64,000 nt of DNA from Blastococcus saxobsidens DD2 (GTDB lineage: Bacteria > Actinomycetota > Actinomycetes > Mycobacteriales > Geodermatophilaceae), in contig NC_016943.1 of the NCBI RefSeq assembly GCF_000284015.1, positions 1,281,541 to 1,345,540 of the forward strand, written 5' to 3'. The translations under genes were made by a program, and so were the position numbers. Shown one piece after another: positions 40,867-49,994 of the stretch. Below the pieces are notes generated by a model that saw nothing but the letters and a program-made list of their open reading frames with translations, was not told the DNA's origin and did no database searches. The first letter of the stretch is position 1; each line of letters starts with the position of its first letter.

Positions 40867-42600
40867 ATGACCACTGACCACGACCTGTTCTCGACTGACA
40901 CGGTCGGGCTGGCTCAGGTCTCCCGGCCGCAGACCGTGCGGCTGGCCGACGGAAGCCGATTCGGCCTGTCGATCGGCGCGGTGCGCAAAGACCTGGAAGG
41001 GACGGACACGGGCGATGCAGGCTCGGCTGCTGAGCTGCGGATGTTGGCCTACAACGGCTCGATTCCCGGCCCGACGCTCCACGTTCCGCAGGGAGCCGAG
41101 ATAACCGTGGACATCCGCAACGACGGCGACGTGGAGACCACGGTGCACTGGCACGGGCTCCGGCTGGAAAGCCGCTTCGACGGTGTCCCGCACGAGACCC
41201 AGGAACCGATCCCGGTGGGCGGCGGCTACAGCTGCCGGGTGCAGTTCCCCGACGCCGGCTTCTACTGGTACCACCCGCACCTCCGCGAGGACTTCGCGCA
41301 GGAGATGGGGCTCTACGGAACGCTCGTCGTCGAACCAGCGGACCCCGAGTACTGGCCGGAGGTCGACCGGGAGCTGACGTTCACCCTCGACGACTTGCTC
41401 GTCGAGGACGGGCACATCGCCGCGTTCTCGCGGTCGGGGCCGAACTTCACCGCGATGGGCCGGTTCGGCAACGTGCTGCTGATCAACGGTGAGACGGCCT
41501 TCGCGGGGACGGCAGCAGCCGACGAGGTCGTTCGCTTGTACCTGGTCAACACCGCCAATACCCGGCTGTTCAACTTCGCGGTGCGCGGAGCCCGGATGAA
41601 GTTGGTCGGCGGGGACAGCGGCCGCTACGAGCGGGAGACGTTCATCGAGGACGTCCTGCTGGCGCCATCGGAGCGGGCCGTCGTCGACGTGCTCTTCGAC
41701 GCGCCGGGAGAGGTCAGGCTCGAGCACCGGACGCCGGACAAGACCTACGACCTGGGCGCGTTCACCGTCGCACCGGCAGCCAACGGCGGCGGCGCCGCGG
41801 CCGGGGCATTCGCCACGCTGCGCACCGACCCGGAACTGACCGCCGAGCGCCGGATGATCGAGCACGACCTCGACCGGGAGCCGGACAAGGTACTGGCGTT
41901 CGTGTCGAAGACGCCGCTGCTGTACGGCGAGGACGTTCCAGTTGCGTCGTCCTATGTCTGCCCGATGCACCCGGAGGTCATCGCAATCGAGCCGTCGGCC
42001 TGCCCGGTCTGCGGGATGCGGCTGGTTGCCGCCGCGCCGTCCTACGCGTGTCCGATGCGCCCGGAGATCACCGCGGTCGAGCCGTCGACGTGCCCCGAGT
42101 GCGGGATGAAGCTGGTGCCCTCGGACGCGGTACCTGCTGCCTCACACGCGGCCGACGAGTCCCATGCCCATGGCGGAGAGGGCCTGGAGTGGGAGGACCT
42201 GATGCCCGACATCAACCGGGCATCGGATCCGGGCAACATGATCTGGCAGCTCGTCGACCGGGAGACCGGCGCCGTGAACCACGCCATCGATTGGGCGTTC
42301 ACCGTCGGGGACCGGGTGAAGATCCGGCTGGTCAACGAGATGGACCAGGATCACCCGATGCACCATCCCTGGCATGTTCATGGGGCCGGGCGCTTCCTCG
42401 TCCTGTCCCGGGACGGTGCACCGGAGCCGAACCTGGTGTGGAAGGACACCGTGCTGCTGCGGGCCGGTCAGACGATCGACGTCCTGCTCGACGTCAGCAA
42501 CGCGGGACTGTGGATGACTCACTGCCACATCGCCGAACATGTCGAGAGCGGAATGATGTTCAGCTTCAACGTGGCCCGTCGCCCGGAGCCGGTCCGATGA
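40867..42600 (+). CDS. Multicopper oxidase with two inserted heavy-metal-binding modules
   Basis: 577 residues. Cupredoxin copper motifs are in order: HWHG (94-97), YWYHPH (133-138), HPMHHPWHVHG (496-506) and HCHIAEHVE (552-560). Between the second and third cupredoxin domains there are two consecutive modules, YVCPMHPE...CPVCGM (363-386) and YACPMRPE...CPECGM (392-416), which are normally separate domains of copper-efflux proteins. A His-rich patch (SHAHGGEG) follows. No Tat or Sec signal is evident, so it appears cytoplasmic, unusual for this enzyme type. It may oxidise Cu+ to Cu2+. The ATG follows GAAAGGAAC. Confidence 0.92.
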   Translation: MTTDHDLFSTDTVGLAQVSRPQTVRLADGSRFGLSIGAVRKDLEGTDTGDAGSAAELRMLAYNGSIPGPTLHVPQGAEITVDIRNDGDVETTVHWHGLRLESRFDGVPHETQEPIPVGGGYSCRVQFPDAGFYWYHPHLREDFAQEMGLYGTLVVEPADPEYWPEVDRELTFTLDDLLVEDGHIAAFSRSGPNFTAMGRFGNVLLINGETAFAGTAAADEVVRLYLVNTANTRLFNFAVRGARMKLVGGDSGRYERETFIEDVLLAPSERAVVDVLFDAPGEVRLEHRTPDKTYDLGAFTVAPAANGGGAAAGAFATLRTDPELTAERRMIEHDLDREPDKVLAFVSKTPLLYGEDVPVASSYVCPMHPEVIAIEPSACPVCGMRLVAAAPSYACPMRPEITAVEPSTCPECGMKLVPSDAVPAASHAADESHAHGGEGLEWEDLMPDINRASDPGNMIWQLVDRETGAVNHAIDWAFTVGDRVKIRLVNEMDQDHPMHHPWHVHGAGRFLVLSRDGAPEPNLVWKDTVLLRAGQTIDVLLDVSNAGLWMTHCHIAEHVESGMMFSFNVARRPEPVR

Positions 42601-42761
42601 CGGCCGGACCGGTCCGGCCGGCGTTGGACGTGCTGGTCGTCGGCGGAGGTCAGGCAGGTCTGGCGATGGGATATCACCTGGCGCAGCGCGGCCTGCGGTT
42701 CCAGATCGTCGAGTCCGGACCGGAACTGGTTGTCCCGCACCGGGTCCGATCGAGCCTCTGA
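42597..42761 (+). pseudogene. Truncated flavin monooxygenase N-terminus
   Basis: Starts inside the multicopper oxidase stop (ATGA) and encodes 54 residues, LDVLVVGGGQAGLAMGYHLAQ with the FAD motif, then loses similarity at about residue 46 and stops. The rest of an FMO (about 350 residues) is missing, cut 50 bp before the element-end palindrome. A deletion at the element end is the likely cause. Confidence 0.75.
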
Positions 42762-42812
42762 TTCGCCGGAAGGATGAGAGTCATGGCGGGACCGCGGACC
42801 CGAACGCGGCCT

Positions 42813-42967
42813 GTGTGGCGGGACACCCTAAACGATGTCCCGCCACACCGAGGTGGAGCGGGTGACGGGAATCGAACCCGCACGGTCAGCTTGGGAAGCT
42901 TGGCCCTCCGAGCGGTGTTCCCGCTGGTCAGTGGCTCGTTCGGCAGTGTTCGTGCCTCTCACATGCC
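42813..42967. mobile_element. Junction 2: end palindrome, tRNA-Gly 3' half and arm motif
   Basis: A perfect 13-bp inverted repeat (42813-42825 with 42836-42848), then a tRNA-Gly (CCC-type anticodon loop) 3' half on the minus strand (42854-42903), then CGTGCCTCTCACATGCC at 42951, exactly 97 nt from the tRNA end as in junctions 1 and 3. The left flank of junction 3 has the same order, including a homologous stretch around GTCATGGCGG. Read as the seam between the right end of element A and the left end of element B. Confidence 0.7.
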
Positions 42968-43043
42968 TCAAGGACGGGTCCCCTTTGGTGGAGACCGCGA
43001 CCGGCTCCTTCCCATGTCTTACAAGCGGTGAGACGCTTGAGAG

Positions 43044-43277
43044 GTGGCTGAGACGATCACCTTCCGCCCCGACGAAGACGCGCGCCGGGCGTTGGCCGTC
43101 CTGACGCAAGACGGCACCTCTGTCTCCGCAGCCGTTCGAGCGGCCTTGATCGATGCCGCCAAGGCAGCGGCGCAGGACAGGCTGCGCGCCGAGGCCGCTG
43201 CGCTGGCAGCCGATGACACCGACCGTGCCGAGAGCGCTCAGGTCCTCCGGGACATGGAGACGCTGCGTGCGTGGTGA
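43044..43277 (+). CDS. MazE-like antitoxin
   Basis: 77 residues. Ribbon-helix-helix-like N-terminus (VAETITFRPDEDARRAL, then GTSVSAAVRAALIDAA) and an acidic/helical tail (DRAESAQVLRDMETLRAW). GTG start at 43044. The stop overlaps the toxin start by 11 bp. Second toxin-antitoxin pair beside a tRNA-Gly junction. Confidence 0.8.
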   Translation: MAETITFRPDEDARRALAVLTQDGTSVSAAVRAALIDAAKAAAQDRLRAEAAALAADDTDRAESAQVLRDMETLRAW

Positions 43278-43578
43278 GGTCTACCGCCTGCGCTCTCCCC
43301 GCGGCGCCCAGGGCCATGAGCAGGCCGGCACCCGCTATGCCGTCGTCGTCCAGTCCGACCTGCTGCCCCTCTCGACCTGGCTGGTCGCGCCGACGTCCAC
43401 CTCGGCCCGAGCGGCCACGTTCCGTCCTGAGGTGTCCATCGACGGCCGCCCAACCCGGGTGCTGGCCGAACAGACGAGTGCGGTGGACCCGCAGCGCTTG
43501 GGTGAGTCGGCCGGGCACCTCAGCTTCGATGAACTACGCCAGGTTGACGCCGCGCTGCGCCTGGTCCTCGGCCTGTGA
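43267..43578 (+). CDS. mazF: MazF/PemK-type toxin
   Basis: 103 residues: VRGEVYRLRSPRGAQGHEQAG, then RYAVVVQSDLLPLSTWLVAPTS and a C-terminal VLAEQTSAVDPQRLG block, all typical of MazF endoribonucleases. GTG 43267 starts the fold and overlaps the antitoxin. Probably stabilises element B. Confidence 0.85.
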   Translation: MRGEVYRLRSPRGAQGHEQAGTRYAVVVQSDLLPLSTWLVAPTSTSARAATFRPEVSIDGRPTRVLAEQTSAVDPQRLGESAGHLSFDELRQVDAALRLVLGL

Positions 43579-43943
43579 CCAACACCCCGCGACCTGTCCC
43601 GCCAGCGGCTCACCGCCGAGCACGACTCATCCTCCACCAGCAGTCGCTCCTCGTGACCTACCTGCTCCTCGAGCGGCTGAAGGGGAGCGCCACGGTCCGC
43701 GTGATCACTGTCTCCTCCCACGCAGCCCCGTAGGGCTCCGCGCAGGCGTGACGAATCGCGCGGGGCTGCATGCATCCGGGTTGCAGCCGCTCTGCAACGT
43801 GCCGGGGCCATGGTCGGCGCACGGCGGAACCACCGCCCGATCGCGAGGAGCGAGTGATGACCGACACCATCGACGGTCCACGACGAGACGGCGGTATCCG
43901 GAACGCACAGATGAGTTCCGGATACCGCCGCCCGTGTGTGTGA
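43579..43943. other. Gene-free spacer between MazF and the ABC operon
   Basis: About 365 bp. Apart from the ABC-operon terminator at its right end, nothing with coding character was seen on either strand. Confidence 0.4.
43890..43929 (-). terminator. Terminator of the ABC-2 operon
   Basis: A perfect 15-bp inverted repeat starting GGCGGTATCCGG with a 10-base loop, 15 nt beyond the permease stop on the minus strand. Confidence 0.75.
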
Positions 43944-44759
43944 CTACTTGACCTCGGAGCGGCGCAGGGAGAGCAGCCCGACGACGAGGGGAATGACGAT
44001 CCAGATCATCGTGGTCGAGGCGAGCATCGCCCACTCCTCACCGGTGTTCGTGGCGCCCTCGAGAAGCGCCACCTGCGTTTCGTTCCAGTCGATCCACGGC
44101 TGCAGGTCCTCGAACCACGAGCGCACCTGGGCCAGGAGGACGAGGATGCCCGGCAGGACCAGGGAGACGACGAAGTAGCCCACGATCGCTGCCGCGGAGT
44201 TGCGCAGTACGACACCGAGGGTGAAGCCGATGGCCATGCCGACCAGGTTGAAGAGCACCATCTGGGGCGCCATGGACATCGAAATGTCCCACACGGTGTC
44301 GACGCCGGCGAGTGCGGAACCGGCCACGTTGCCGAGGGCGCCCACAGCGAAGGCGACGGCCACGGAGCCTAGGCCCACCAGGAGGGTCGCGATCGCCTTG
44401 GCGCCGATCACGCGTCCGCGGCTCGGCACCAGCGTGAATGTCGTGAGCCCACTGCGCTGGCTCCACTCACTGGTGACGGCCAGGATCGCGATCATCGGCA
44501 AGATCACCGACATCGGGAACCCGCTCGCCCTCGCGAAGCTCTCGTAGGTGACGTCGCTGTCGGGAGCGAAGATGATGACCGACCCGGTCGCGATGGGCGA
44601 CAGGACGCCGATGCTGATGAGCATCCAGAGTCCCGAGCGGGTGGTGAACATCTTGCGCAGCTCGACCGTGACGAGCCGGGTGGTCGGGATGGGACGGGCG
44701 GCCCGGCGGACCGGTGCGGCCTCCGTGGTGGTGGCCGGAGGGATGATCGTGGCGGTCAT
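43944..44759 (-). CDS. ABC-2 type transporter permease
   Basis: 271 residues with six hydrophobic segments, of the short ABC-2 exporter permease type (LVTVELRKMFTTRSGLWML near the start, then ILAVTSEWSQRSGLTTFTLVPSRGRVIGAK). ATG 44759 overlaps the ATPase stop by 4 bp. Works with the ATPase to export a drug or lipid-like molecule; substrate unknown. Confidence 0.88.
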   Translation of the reverse strand: MTATIIPPATTTEAAPVRRAARPIPTTRLVTVELRKMFTTRSGLWMLISIGVLSPIATGSVIIFAPDSDVTYESFARASGFPMSVILPMIAILAVTSEWSQRSGLTTFTLVPSRGRVIGAKAIATLLVGLGSVAVAFAVGALGNVAGSALAGVDTVWDISMSMAPQMVLFNLVGMAIGFTLGVVLRNSAAAIVGYFVVSLVLPGILVLLAQVRSWFEDLQPWIDWNETQVALLEGATNTGEEWAMLASTTMIWIVIPLVVGLLSLRRSEVK

Positions 44760-45655
44760 GCCGCAACTCCTTCGCGTTGGGTGTCGGCAGTGAGCGACAG
44801 GAACATGTCTTCGAGCCCGGCGCTCTCGGCGGACCGGAGCTCGGTGAGGGTGATGCCCGCTGTCAGGGCCACGGCCCCGACCCGAGCGGGGTCGGCGTCC
44901 GTGCGGACCGAGCCGTCCCCTGCGAGCGTGCTGGGGACCCCGGCCAGCTCGAGGGCGTGCGCGAGGTCGCGCGGTGACGTCGACCGGACGAGCGTCCCCG
45001 CTGCGGCCAGCAGCTCTTCCTTGCTGCCGGACGCGACGATCTTGCCGTTCCCGATCACGACCAGGTCGTCGGCGATGACCTCGATCTCGTGCAGCAGGTG
45101 CGAGGACAACAGGACGGTGCCGCCCTGGCTGGCGAAGCCCGTCAGCAGGTCGCGCATCCACCGGATCCCGGCAGGGTCGAGCCCGTTGGCCGGTTCGTCG
45201 AGGATCAGCACCCGGGGGTCCCCGAGCAGCGCGGTGCCGATGCCCAGTCGCTGACGCATGCCGAGGGAGTAGTTGCGCACGCGTCGCTTGGCCTCCGATG
45301 ACGTCAGGCTGACGAGCTCGAGCATCTCGTCGACGCGGCGGCGGGGCAGACCCATGGTGTCGGCGGCGATCGTGAGGATCTCGCGTCCGGTGCGACCGGC
45401 GTGCTGGGCGGAGGCGTCCAGGAGGACGCCCACCTCGAGGCCGGGGTTGGGGAGGTCGGCGAACCGTTCCCCGTTGATGGTCGCGCTGCCGGACGTCGGG
45501 ACGGTCAGGCCGACCATCACGCGCATCGTGGTGGACTTGCCGGCGCCGTTCGGGCCGAGGAAGCCGGTGACGCGACCGGGCAGGGCGGTGAAGGAGACGT
45601 TGTCGACGGCGGTGAAGCCGGCGTACCTCCGGGTCAGTGACTCAACAGTGATCAT
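44756..45655 (-). CDS. ABC transporter ATP-binding protein (drug-export type)
   Basis: 299 residues. Walker A GPNGAGKST, the signature YSLGMRQRLG, Walker B VLILDEPANGLDP and the H-loop SSHLL are intact. The closest style is the DrrA/BcrA-type exporters. ATG 45655 chosen (MITVESLTRRY); the upstream in-frame GTG adds nothing family-like. The NarL-type two-component pair 2.5 kb to the right could control it, as in BceRS/LiaRS-like pairings (inference). Confidence 0.9.
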   Translation of the reverse strand: MITVESLTRRYAGFTAVDNVSFTALPGRVTGFLGPNGAGKSTTMRVMVGLTVPTSGSATINGERFADLPNPGLEVGVLLDASAQHAGRTGREILTIAADTMGLPRRRVDEMLELVSLTSSEAKRRVRNYSLGMRQRLGIGTALLGDPRVLILDEPANGLDPAGIRWMRDLLTGFASQGGTVLLSSHLLHEIEVIADDLVVIGNGKIVASGSKEELLAAAGTLVRSTSPRDLAHALELAGVPSTLAGDGSVRTDADPARVGAVALTAGITLTELRSAESAGLEDMFLSLTADTQREGVAA

Positions 45656-46044
45656 GTGACAACCCTCGCCGCGGCGCGGCGTGCGCACATCGGTGTGATG
45701 GCCAGTCTTGACCTAGCCGAAAGCATGGGCGCCGGACCATGCCTTGGGCCGATCTCAGGACCTGGTTTGGCGCACCGCCGGTTACCGCATCGGACAGAAG
45801 CGGGCCATGAGCGAGCACCGAGCCGCGTCCCCTCGGTCGACACCAGCGCACGGCAGCTGGCAACGAGCCTGCGCCCGGTGCATGCGCCCTCCGTCGGCCC
45901 GCGCACGTCGCAGGCGAGATGAGGACGGACGACTGCCATGCCGGTCATCGAGATCTGCTACCGCTACGCGGGTTCGACCCCGCCGTGCCCCGATGCGATG
46001 ACAACCCACAGCGCGGAAGCCGGGCTGTCACGTAGCCAGAAGGG
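45656..46044. other. Promoter region of the ABC operon, otherwise empty
   Basis: About 390 bp. Open frames on both strands are Arg/Pro-rich and not protein-like. Presumed promoter for the minus-strand ABC operon; no operator recognised. Confidence 0.4.
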
Positions 46045-46440
46045 CTACCTGGGCAGGCTGCGCCACAGCAGTCGAATCCACGTCCCGGCGACGTTCGCGA
46101 GGACGCCCGCAGCCAGCAGGACCGGCACGAGCAAGACATTTCCGAACAGGAACATCCCTGTCTGGTCACGACCGGCGGCGTGCGCAGACCACGCGGCCGC
46201 GAACCCGATGGCCATTCCCATCGTCACCAGCAGCGGCCTCAGCTTCCAGGACATCAGCACCGCGACCAGGAGGTAGGTCAGGGCGCAGCCGACGACCTGC
46301 GCCGTGCGGTAGGGGCCTTGGAAGGACTGGGACACCTCGTCCCAGTAGTACTCGCTGTCCCACAGCCAGACCGCCCAGGTAACGAGACCCGTCGCGCACC
46401 CGAGCAGCAGGGTGAGCGCTGCGGTCGTCGCTCGCCTCAT
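46045..46440 (-). CDS. Small membrane protein, about four helices
   Basis: 131 residues: MRRATTAALTLLLGCATGLVT at the start, with three further helices (YRTAQVVGCALTYLLVAVL, LLVTMGMAIGFAAAWSAH, FLFGNVLLVPVLLAAGVLA). Function not recognised. ATG 46440 is chosen because upstream in-frame sequence is not protein-like. Confidence 0.65.
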   Translation of the reverse strand: MRRATTAALTLLLGCATGLVTWAVWLWDSEYYWDEVSQSFQGPYRTAQVVGCALTYLLVAVLMSWKLRPLLVTMGMAIGFAAAWSAHAAGRDQTGMFLFGNVLLVPVLLAAGVLANVAGTWIRLLWRSLPR

Positions 46441-46471
46441 GCGCGGACGGGAAGGGCTGCGCAACTGCCGG

Positions 46472-46954
46472 TCAAGGCGGTGTCGGGTCGAGCGACTGGC
46501 GCAGTGCGTCCGCCGCCAGCTCGATGTGGCCGAGGTGCTGGAACAGCTCCTTGCCCACGTAGAGCACCACGGCGGAGTCTGGGCGATCAGTTCCTGGCAG
46601 GAACTCACGTGCGCCGTTCACGCCGCCGCCAAGACCTGCCGCTATCCATTCGAGGTCCCGCGAAGCAGTGGAGACGCACGTCGCGACCCGTCGGTGCAGG
46701 TCGTCCAGTGACTCGACAGCACTGAACTCCGCTTCGCGGTCACGGTCGCTCGGCCGCCGCAGTGCGACAGGACCCAACCAGAACTCCGTCACCTCGCAGC
46801 AGTGGACGATGAGGGCGCCGACCGCATTCGTCGCGGGTCCCAGCGGTCGCTGGTGAATGCGTGGCTCTCCCAGCACCTCGGCCACGACGAGCATCTGGTC
46901 GAAGGCATGCTCGAGAAGAGCGAGGGACGTCTTCGACATCAGCTCCATGCGCAT
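46472..46954 (-). CDS. DinB-like / mycothiol-dependent isomerase-type protein
   Basis: About 160 residues with the four-helix DinB-superfamily pattern: an N-terminal helix (SKTSLALLEHAFDQMLVVAEVL), VGALIVHCCEVTEFWLGPVALRR, and a C-terminal HLGHIELAADALRQSL with the metal His. Members are metal-dependent thiol transferases or of unknown function. The start is uncertain: ATG 46954 is used; a GTG at 46993 is in frame. Its 5' half overlaps the 3' end of the upstream membrane-protein frame. Confidence 0.65.
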   Translation of the reverse strand: MRMELMSKTSLALLEHAFDQMLVVAEVLGEPRIHQRPLGPATNAVGALIVHCCEVTEFWLGPVALRRPSDRDREAEFSAVESLDDLHRRVATCVSTASRDLEWIAAGLGGGVNGAREFLPGTDRPDSAVVLYVGKELFQHLGHIELAADALRQSLDPTPP

Positions 46955-47474
46955 GTCCGTACGAGGCGCATCGTTCTCGCGACGCCGGCTCACAGCGCGG
47001 CCAAGGCATTCGCGGTTGAGCGCTCACGGCGGGCGGCACAGGGCTGCGGCGCAGAAGGATCACCGCGACGGTCAGCGGGGCTGCCACACTGCCGACGAGG
47101 ATCGGGAGCCCGAGCGACAGCGGCAGCGTGGCGCTGCTGCACACCTCTGCCTCCCCGGCTGTCTGCTCGCACACGGCGGCGCCGGTCGTCAGCAGCAGGA
47201 AGGCCGGGGTCATGCCGCCGGGTAACACCCCTGTGGCCACGCACTCCTCCGCGGTGGTCCACGATGTCGACGACCACAGAAGAGCCAGGCCGGCGACGCA
47301 TCCAAGACTGATCCCGACGACCCACCCGAACGTCCCCCCGAAGAGGCTCAGCGCGAAGCCCAGCAGCACGGGAGCGAACAGCAGCGTGTCCAGAGCCAGC
47401 AGTTCCCGTGCGGACGGGGGCTGCTGACCATCGGGAGCACTGACCCTCCGCGAGACGGTCACCGGCTCGACCAC
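46740..47474 (-). CDS. Membrane protein with an overlapping, probably shifted 3' end
   Basis: 244 codons. Residues 1-145 contain helices around LLFAPVLLGFALSLFGG, VVGISLGCVAGLALLW, GMTPAFLLLTTGAAVC and LPLSLGLPILVGSVAAPLTVAVILL. After about residue 150 the sequence is Arg-rich, not protein-like, and overlaps the DinB-like gene in another frame for more than 200 bp. The true gene probably ends near 47030, implying a frameshift or lost stop. Function unknown. Confidence 0.5.
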   Translation of the reverse strand: MVEPVTVSRRVSAPDGQQPPSARELLALDTLLFAPVLLGFALSLFGGTFGWVVGISLGCVAGLALLWSSTSWTTAEECVATGVLPGGMTPAFLLLTTGAAVCEQTAGEAEVCSSATLPLSLGLPILVGSVAAPLTVAVILLRRSPVPPAVSAQPRMPWPRCEPASRERCASYGHAHGADVEDVPRSSRACLRPDARRGRGAGRATHSPATAGTRDECGRRPHRPLLRGDGVLVGSCRTAAAERP

Positions 47475-47542
47475 AGGAACCCCAGTCGCTGCTCACCAGA
47501 GCTGCTGTCACCGACCACGGGCACCGGGCCTTGCCTCGAGCG

Positions 47543-48019
47543 TCACACCCGGGCCTGGGCGAGGTCGCGGCCGGCGGTGGCTCGAGTGGTCCGGGGCCAG
47601 GTCCAGGCGGCGCGCAGGATGAAGGCCAGGAGCAGCACCTCGAGTCCGATGGAGAGGCCGTAGAAGTAGGAGTAGCTCCAGGACTCGCCGTCCGCGTTGT
47701 ACAGCGAGGCAGGGATGTAGAGCGTTGCCACGACGAGGTTGCTGGCGCGGTTGACACGGGCGGGCAGTGTCGTGGAGAGCAGGATCATGAGGCTCGGGAT
47801 GGCCATGAGCGTGAGCGCAAGGGCGACGAAGGTCGGGCCGGTGTCGAACTCATGGACGACGCCGACCAGGATGTCGTCGATGACGCCGGGCTTGTACAGG
47901 GCGAGGTAGTCGACGTAGATGTAGAGGAACATGACGCTGGTCCAGGCCGCTGCGAGCTTCGCTTGAACCGGGAGTCGCGCTTCCTGGAATGCGCCGGCGG
48001 TTGTGCTGCTTCTGGTCAT
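47543..48019 (-). CDS. Four-helix membrane protein (DUF6326-like)
   Basis: 158 residues. RLPVQAKLAAAWTSVMFLYIYVDYLALYKPG is followed by a GPTFVALALTLMAIPSLMILLS helix, an NRASNLVVATLYIP segment and a final YGLSIGLEVLLLAFILRAAWTW. Function unknown. ATG 48019 follows an AGGAGAAG ribosome site. Confidence 0.75.
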   Translation of the reverse strand: MTRSSTTAGAFQEARLPVQAKLAAAWTSVMFLYIYVDYLALYKPGVIDDILVGVVHEFDTGPTFVALALTLMAIPSLMILLSTTLPARVNRASNLVVATLYIPASLYNADGESWSYSYFYGLSIGLEVLLLAFILRAAWTWPRTTRATAGRDLAQARV

Positions 48020-48207
48020 CACTTCTCCTGTGTGCTGGCGAGCTGGCCAGGTCGGCTCAGTCGGTGTCCTCACCATGACCAGCGTTGACAGGCGACACAT
48101 CCGCCTGCGGGCTCCAGCCGTCCTGGCCGCAGGGACGGGACATCCGCAGTACTTTCGGCTGATCCGCCCGAGCGGCGGCCCCTCTACGTTGGCGGGGAGG
48201 GGGAAGC

Positions 48208-49341
48208 ATGCTGGGTGCGTTGTGGGCCGAGCCGCGCCCCGCGGACCCGCCGGCGCGGGTCTGGCGGGATTGGGCTCTGGTCGCGGTCCTCGTCGCGGGC
48301 TCATTCGTCGAGATGCTGCTGCGCGACGACAGGGCATGGGCGCCCCTGCTCGTCAGCGTCAGCGTCGTGGTCGCGGCGTGCCTGCTGTGGCGACGCACGC
48401 GGCCGCTGGCCGCAGTCACCGTTGCCTTCGGAGCCGTCCTTGCCTTCGACGTCGCGAGGATCGTGGCTGTCGATGCCACCGGCCTGCAGAGCATCGCAGG
48501 GCTGCTCGTACTGCCCTACGCCCTGCTGCGCTGGGGGGCAGGTCGCGAGGCTGCCCTCGGACTCGGCATCATCCTCATCTGGCTCCCCGTCACCCTCATC
48601 GCGGTCCCGACCACACCCGCGGAGATCGTCGGCGGCTACGGCCTATTCCTGTTCTCGGCCGCACTCGGCGCGGCCGTGCGCTACCGCACCAGAAGCCACG
48701 ACCGCGAGATCGAGCAGGTGCGGTTGCGCCAGCGCAACGAACTGGCCCGCGAGCTGCATGACACGGTCGGACATCGCGTCTCAGCGATCGCGGTCCAGGC
48801 GCAGGCAGGTCGCGCGCTGTCGGCTGCAGATCCGAAGCGCGCGCTGGCCACGCTGGTCACCATCGAGGAGGAGGCGTCCCGGACGCTGAAGGAGATGCGG
48901 GCGCTGGTCGGTGTGCTGCGCGATGGGACCGAAGCCGATCTCGCCCCCCGCCGGGGCGTGGCGGACATCGAGCGGCTCGCTCGCCCCGGAGGCGAGGTGC
49001 TGGGCGTCCGCGTGCAGGTCTCCGGTGACGTCGATGCCGTTGACCCAGCAGTCAGCACCGCCCTCTACCTGATCGCCGCCGAGGCGGTCACCAACGCGAC
49101 CCGGCACGCAGCCGGGGCTACCCAGGTCACCATCGACGTCGCCGCATCCCGCGGCCAGGTGCGCCTGCGAGTTCACGACGACGGCGCGGCACGTACGGCC
49201 GGATCTGCTCCGGCCGGCTTCGGGCTCCGCGGCATGGCGGAACGGGCGAGCCTCCTCGGAGGCACCCTGCAGGCGGGACCTGACCCGGACGGCGGCTGGA
49301 GCGTTGACGCCTCGCTGCCTCACACGGTGCGTGCGTCATGA
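48208..49341 (+). CDS. NarL-type sensor histidine kinase
   Basis: 377 residues. Four or five N-terminal membrane helices (about 20-160) are followed by a HisKA_3 domain with H184 in ARELHDTVGH and a GHKL ATPase (AAEAVTNATRHA, then GFGLRGMAERA). No separate extracellular sensor domain, so it may sense within the membrane. ATG 48208 follows GGGGAGGGGGAAG. Its stop overlaps the response-regulator start (ATGA). Confidence 0.92.
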   Translation: MLGALWAEPRPADPPARVWRDWALVAVLVAGSFVEMLLRDDRAWAPLLVSVSVVVAACLLWRRTRPLAAVTVAFGAVLAFDVARIVAVDATGLQSIAGLLVLPYALLRWGAGREAALGLGIILIWLPVTLIAVPTTPAEIVGGYGLFLFSAALGAAVRYRTRSHDREIEQVRLRQRNELARELHDTVGHRVSAIAVQAQAGRALSAADPKRALATLVTIEEEASRTLKEMRALVGVLRDGTEADLAPRRGVADIERLARPGGEVLGVRVQVSGDVDAVDPAVSTALYLIAAEAVTNATRHAAGATQVTIDVAASRGQVRLRVHDDGAARTAGSAPAGFGLRGMAERASLLGGTLQAGPDPDGGWSVDASLPHTVRAS

Positions 49342-49994
49342 CCATCCGCGTGCTCGTCGCTGACGATCAGGACATCGTGAGGGCGGGATTGTGCATGATC
49401 TTGGACGCCCAGCCAGGCATCACCGTCGTGGGCGAGGCCGCTGACGGCCGACGGGCGATCGCCATGGCGCGTTCGCTGCGTCCCGATGTGTGCCTGCTGG
49501 ACATCCGCATGCCGGACGTCGACGGGATCGAGGCCACCCGGCAGCTCGCCGGAGCCGACATCGCCGATCCTCTGGCCGTCGTCGTCATCACCACCTTCGA
49601 CCTCGACGAGTACGTCTACGGCGCGCTGAAGGCAGGGGCCCGCGGGTTCCTCCTCAAGGACGCCGGTGCCGAACTGCTCACCCAGGCCGTCCATGCCGCC
49701 GCCCGCGGCGACGCCCTGATCGCACCGAACATCACCGCGAGGCTCCTGTCCTCCTTCGCCAACAGCCGCTCACGCTCAGTGCCACCCGAGCCCGTCGAGC
49801 CGCTGACCCCTCGGGAGGAACAGGTCCTGCTCGCTGCCGCTCGCGGGAGGACCAACAGCGAGATCGGCGATGAGCTGTCGATCAGCCTCAGCACCGTCAA
49901 GACCCACATCGCCGCCCTGATGCGCAAGCTCAATGCCCGCAACCGCGTCGAGATCGTCATGTGGGCCTACGAGACGCGCCGCATCGATACCTGA
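49338..49994 (+). CDS. NarL/LuxR-family response regulator
   Basis: 218 residues. Receiver domain with phospho-acceptor D55 (LLDIRMPDVDG) and a C-terminal LuxR helix-turn-helix (LTPREEQVLLAAARGRTNSEI, then LSISLSTVKTHIAALMRKL). Translationally coupled to the kinase. Targets unknown; the ABC-2 exporter is a candidate. Confidence 0.94.
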   Translation: MTIRVLVADDQDIVRAGLCMILDAQPGITVVGEAADGRRAIAMARSLRPDVCLLDIRMPDVDGIEATRQLAGADIADPLAVVVITTFDLDEYVYGALKAGARGFLLKDAGAELLTQAVHAAARGDALIAPNITARLLSSFANSRSRSVPPEPVEPLTPREEQVLLAAARGRTNSEIGDELSISLSTVKTHIAALMRKLNARNRVEIVMWAYETRRIDT

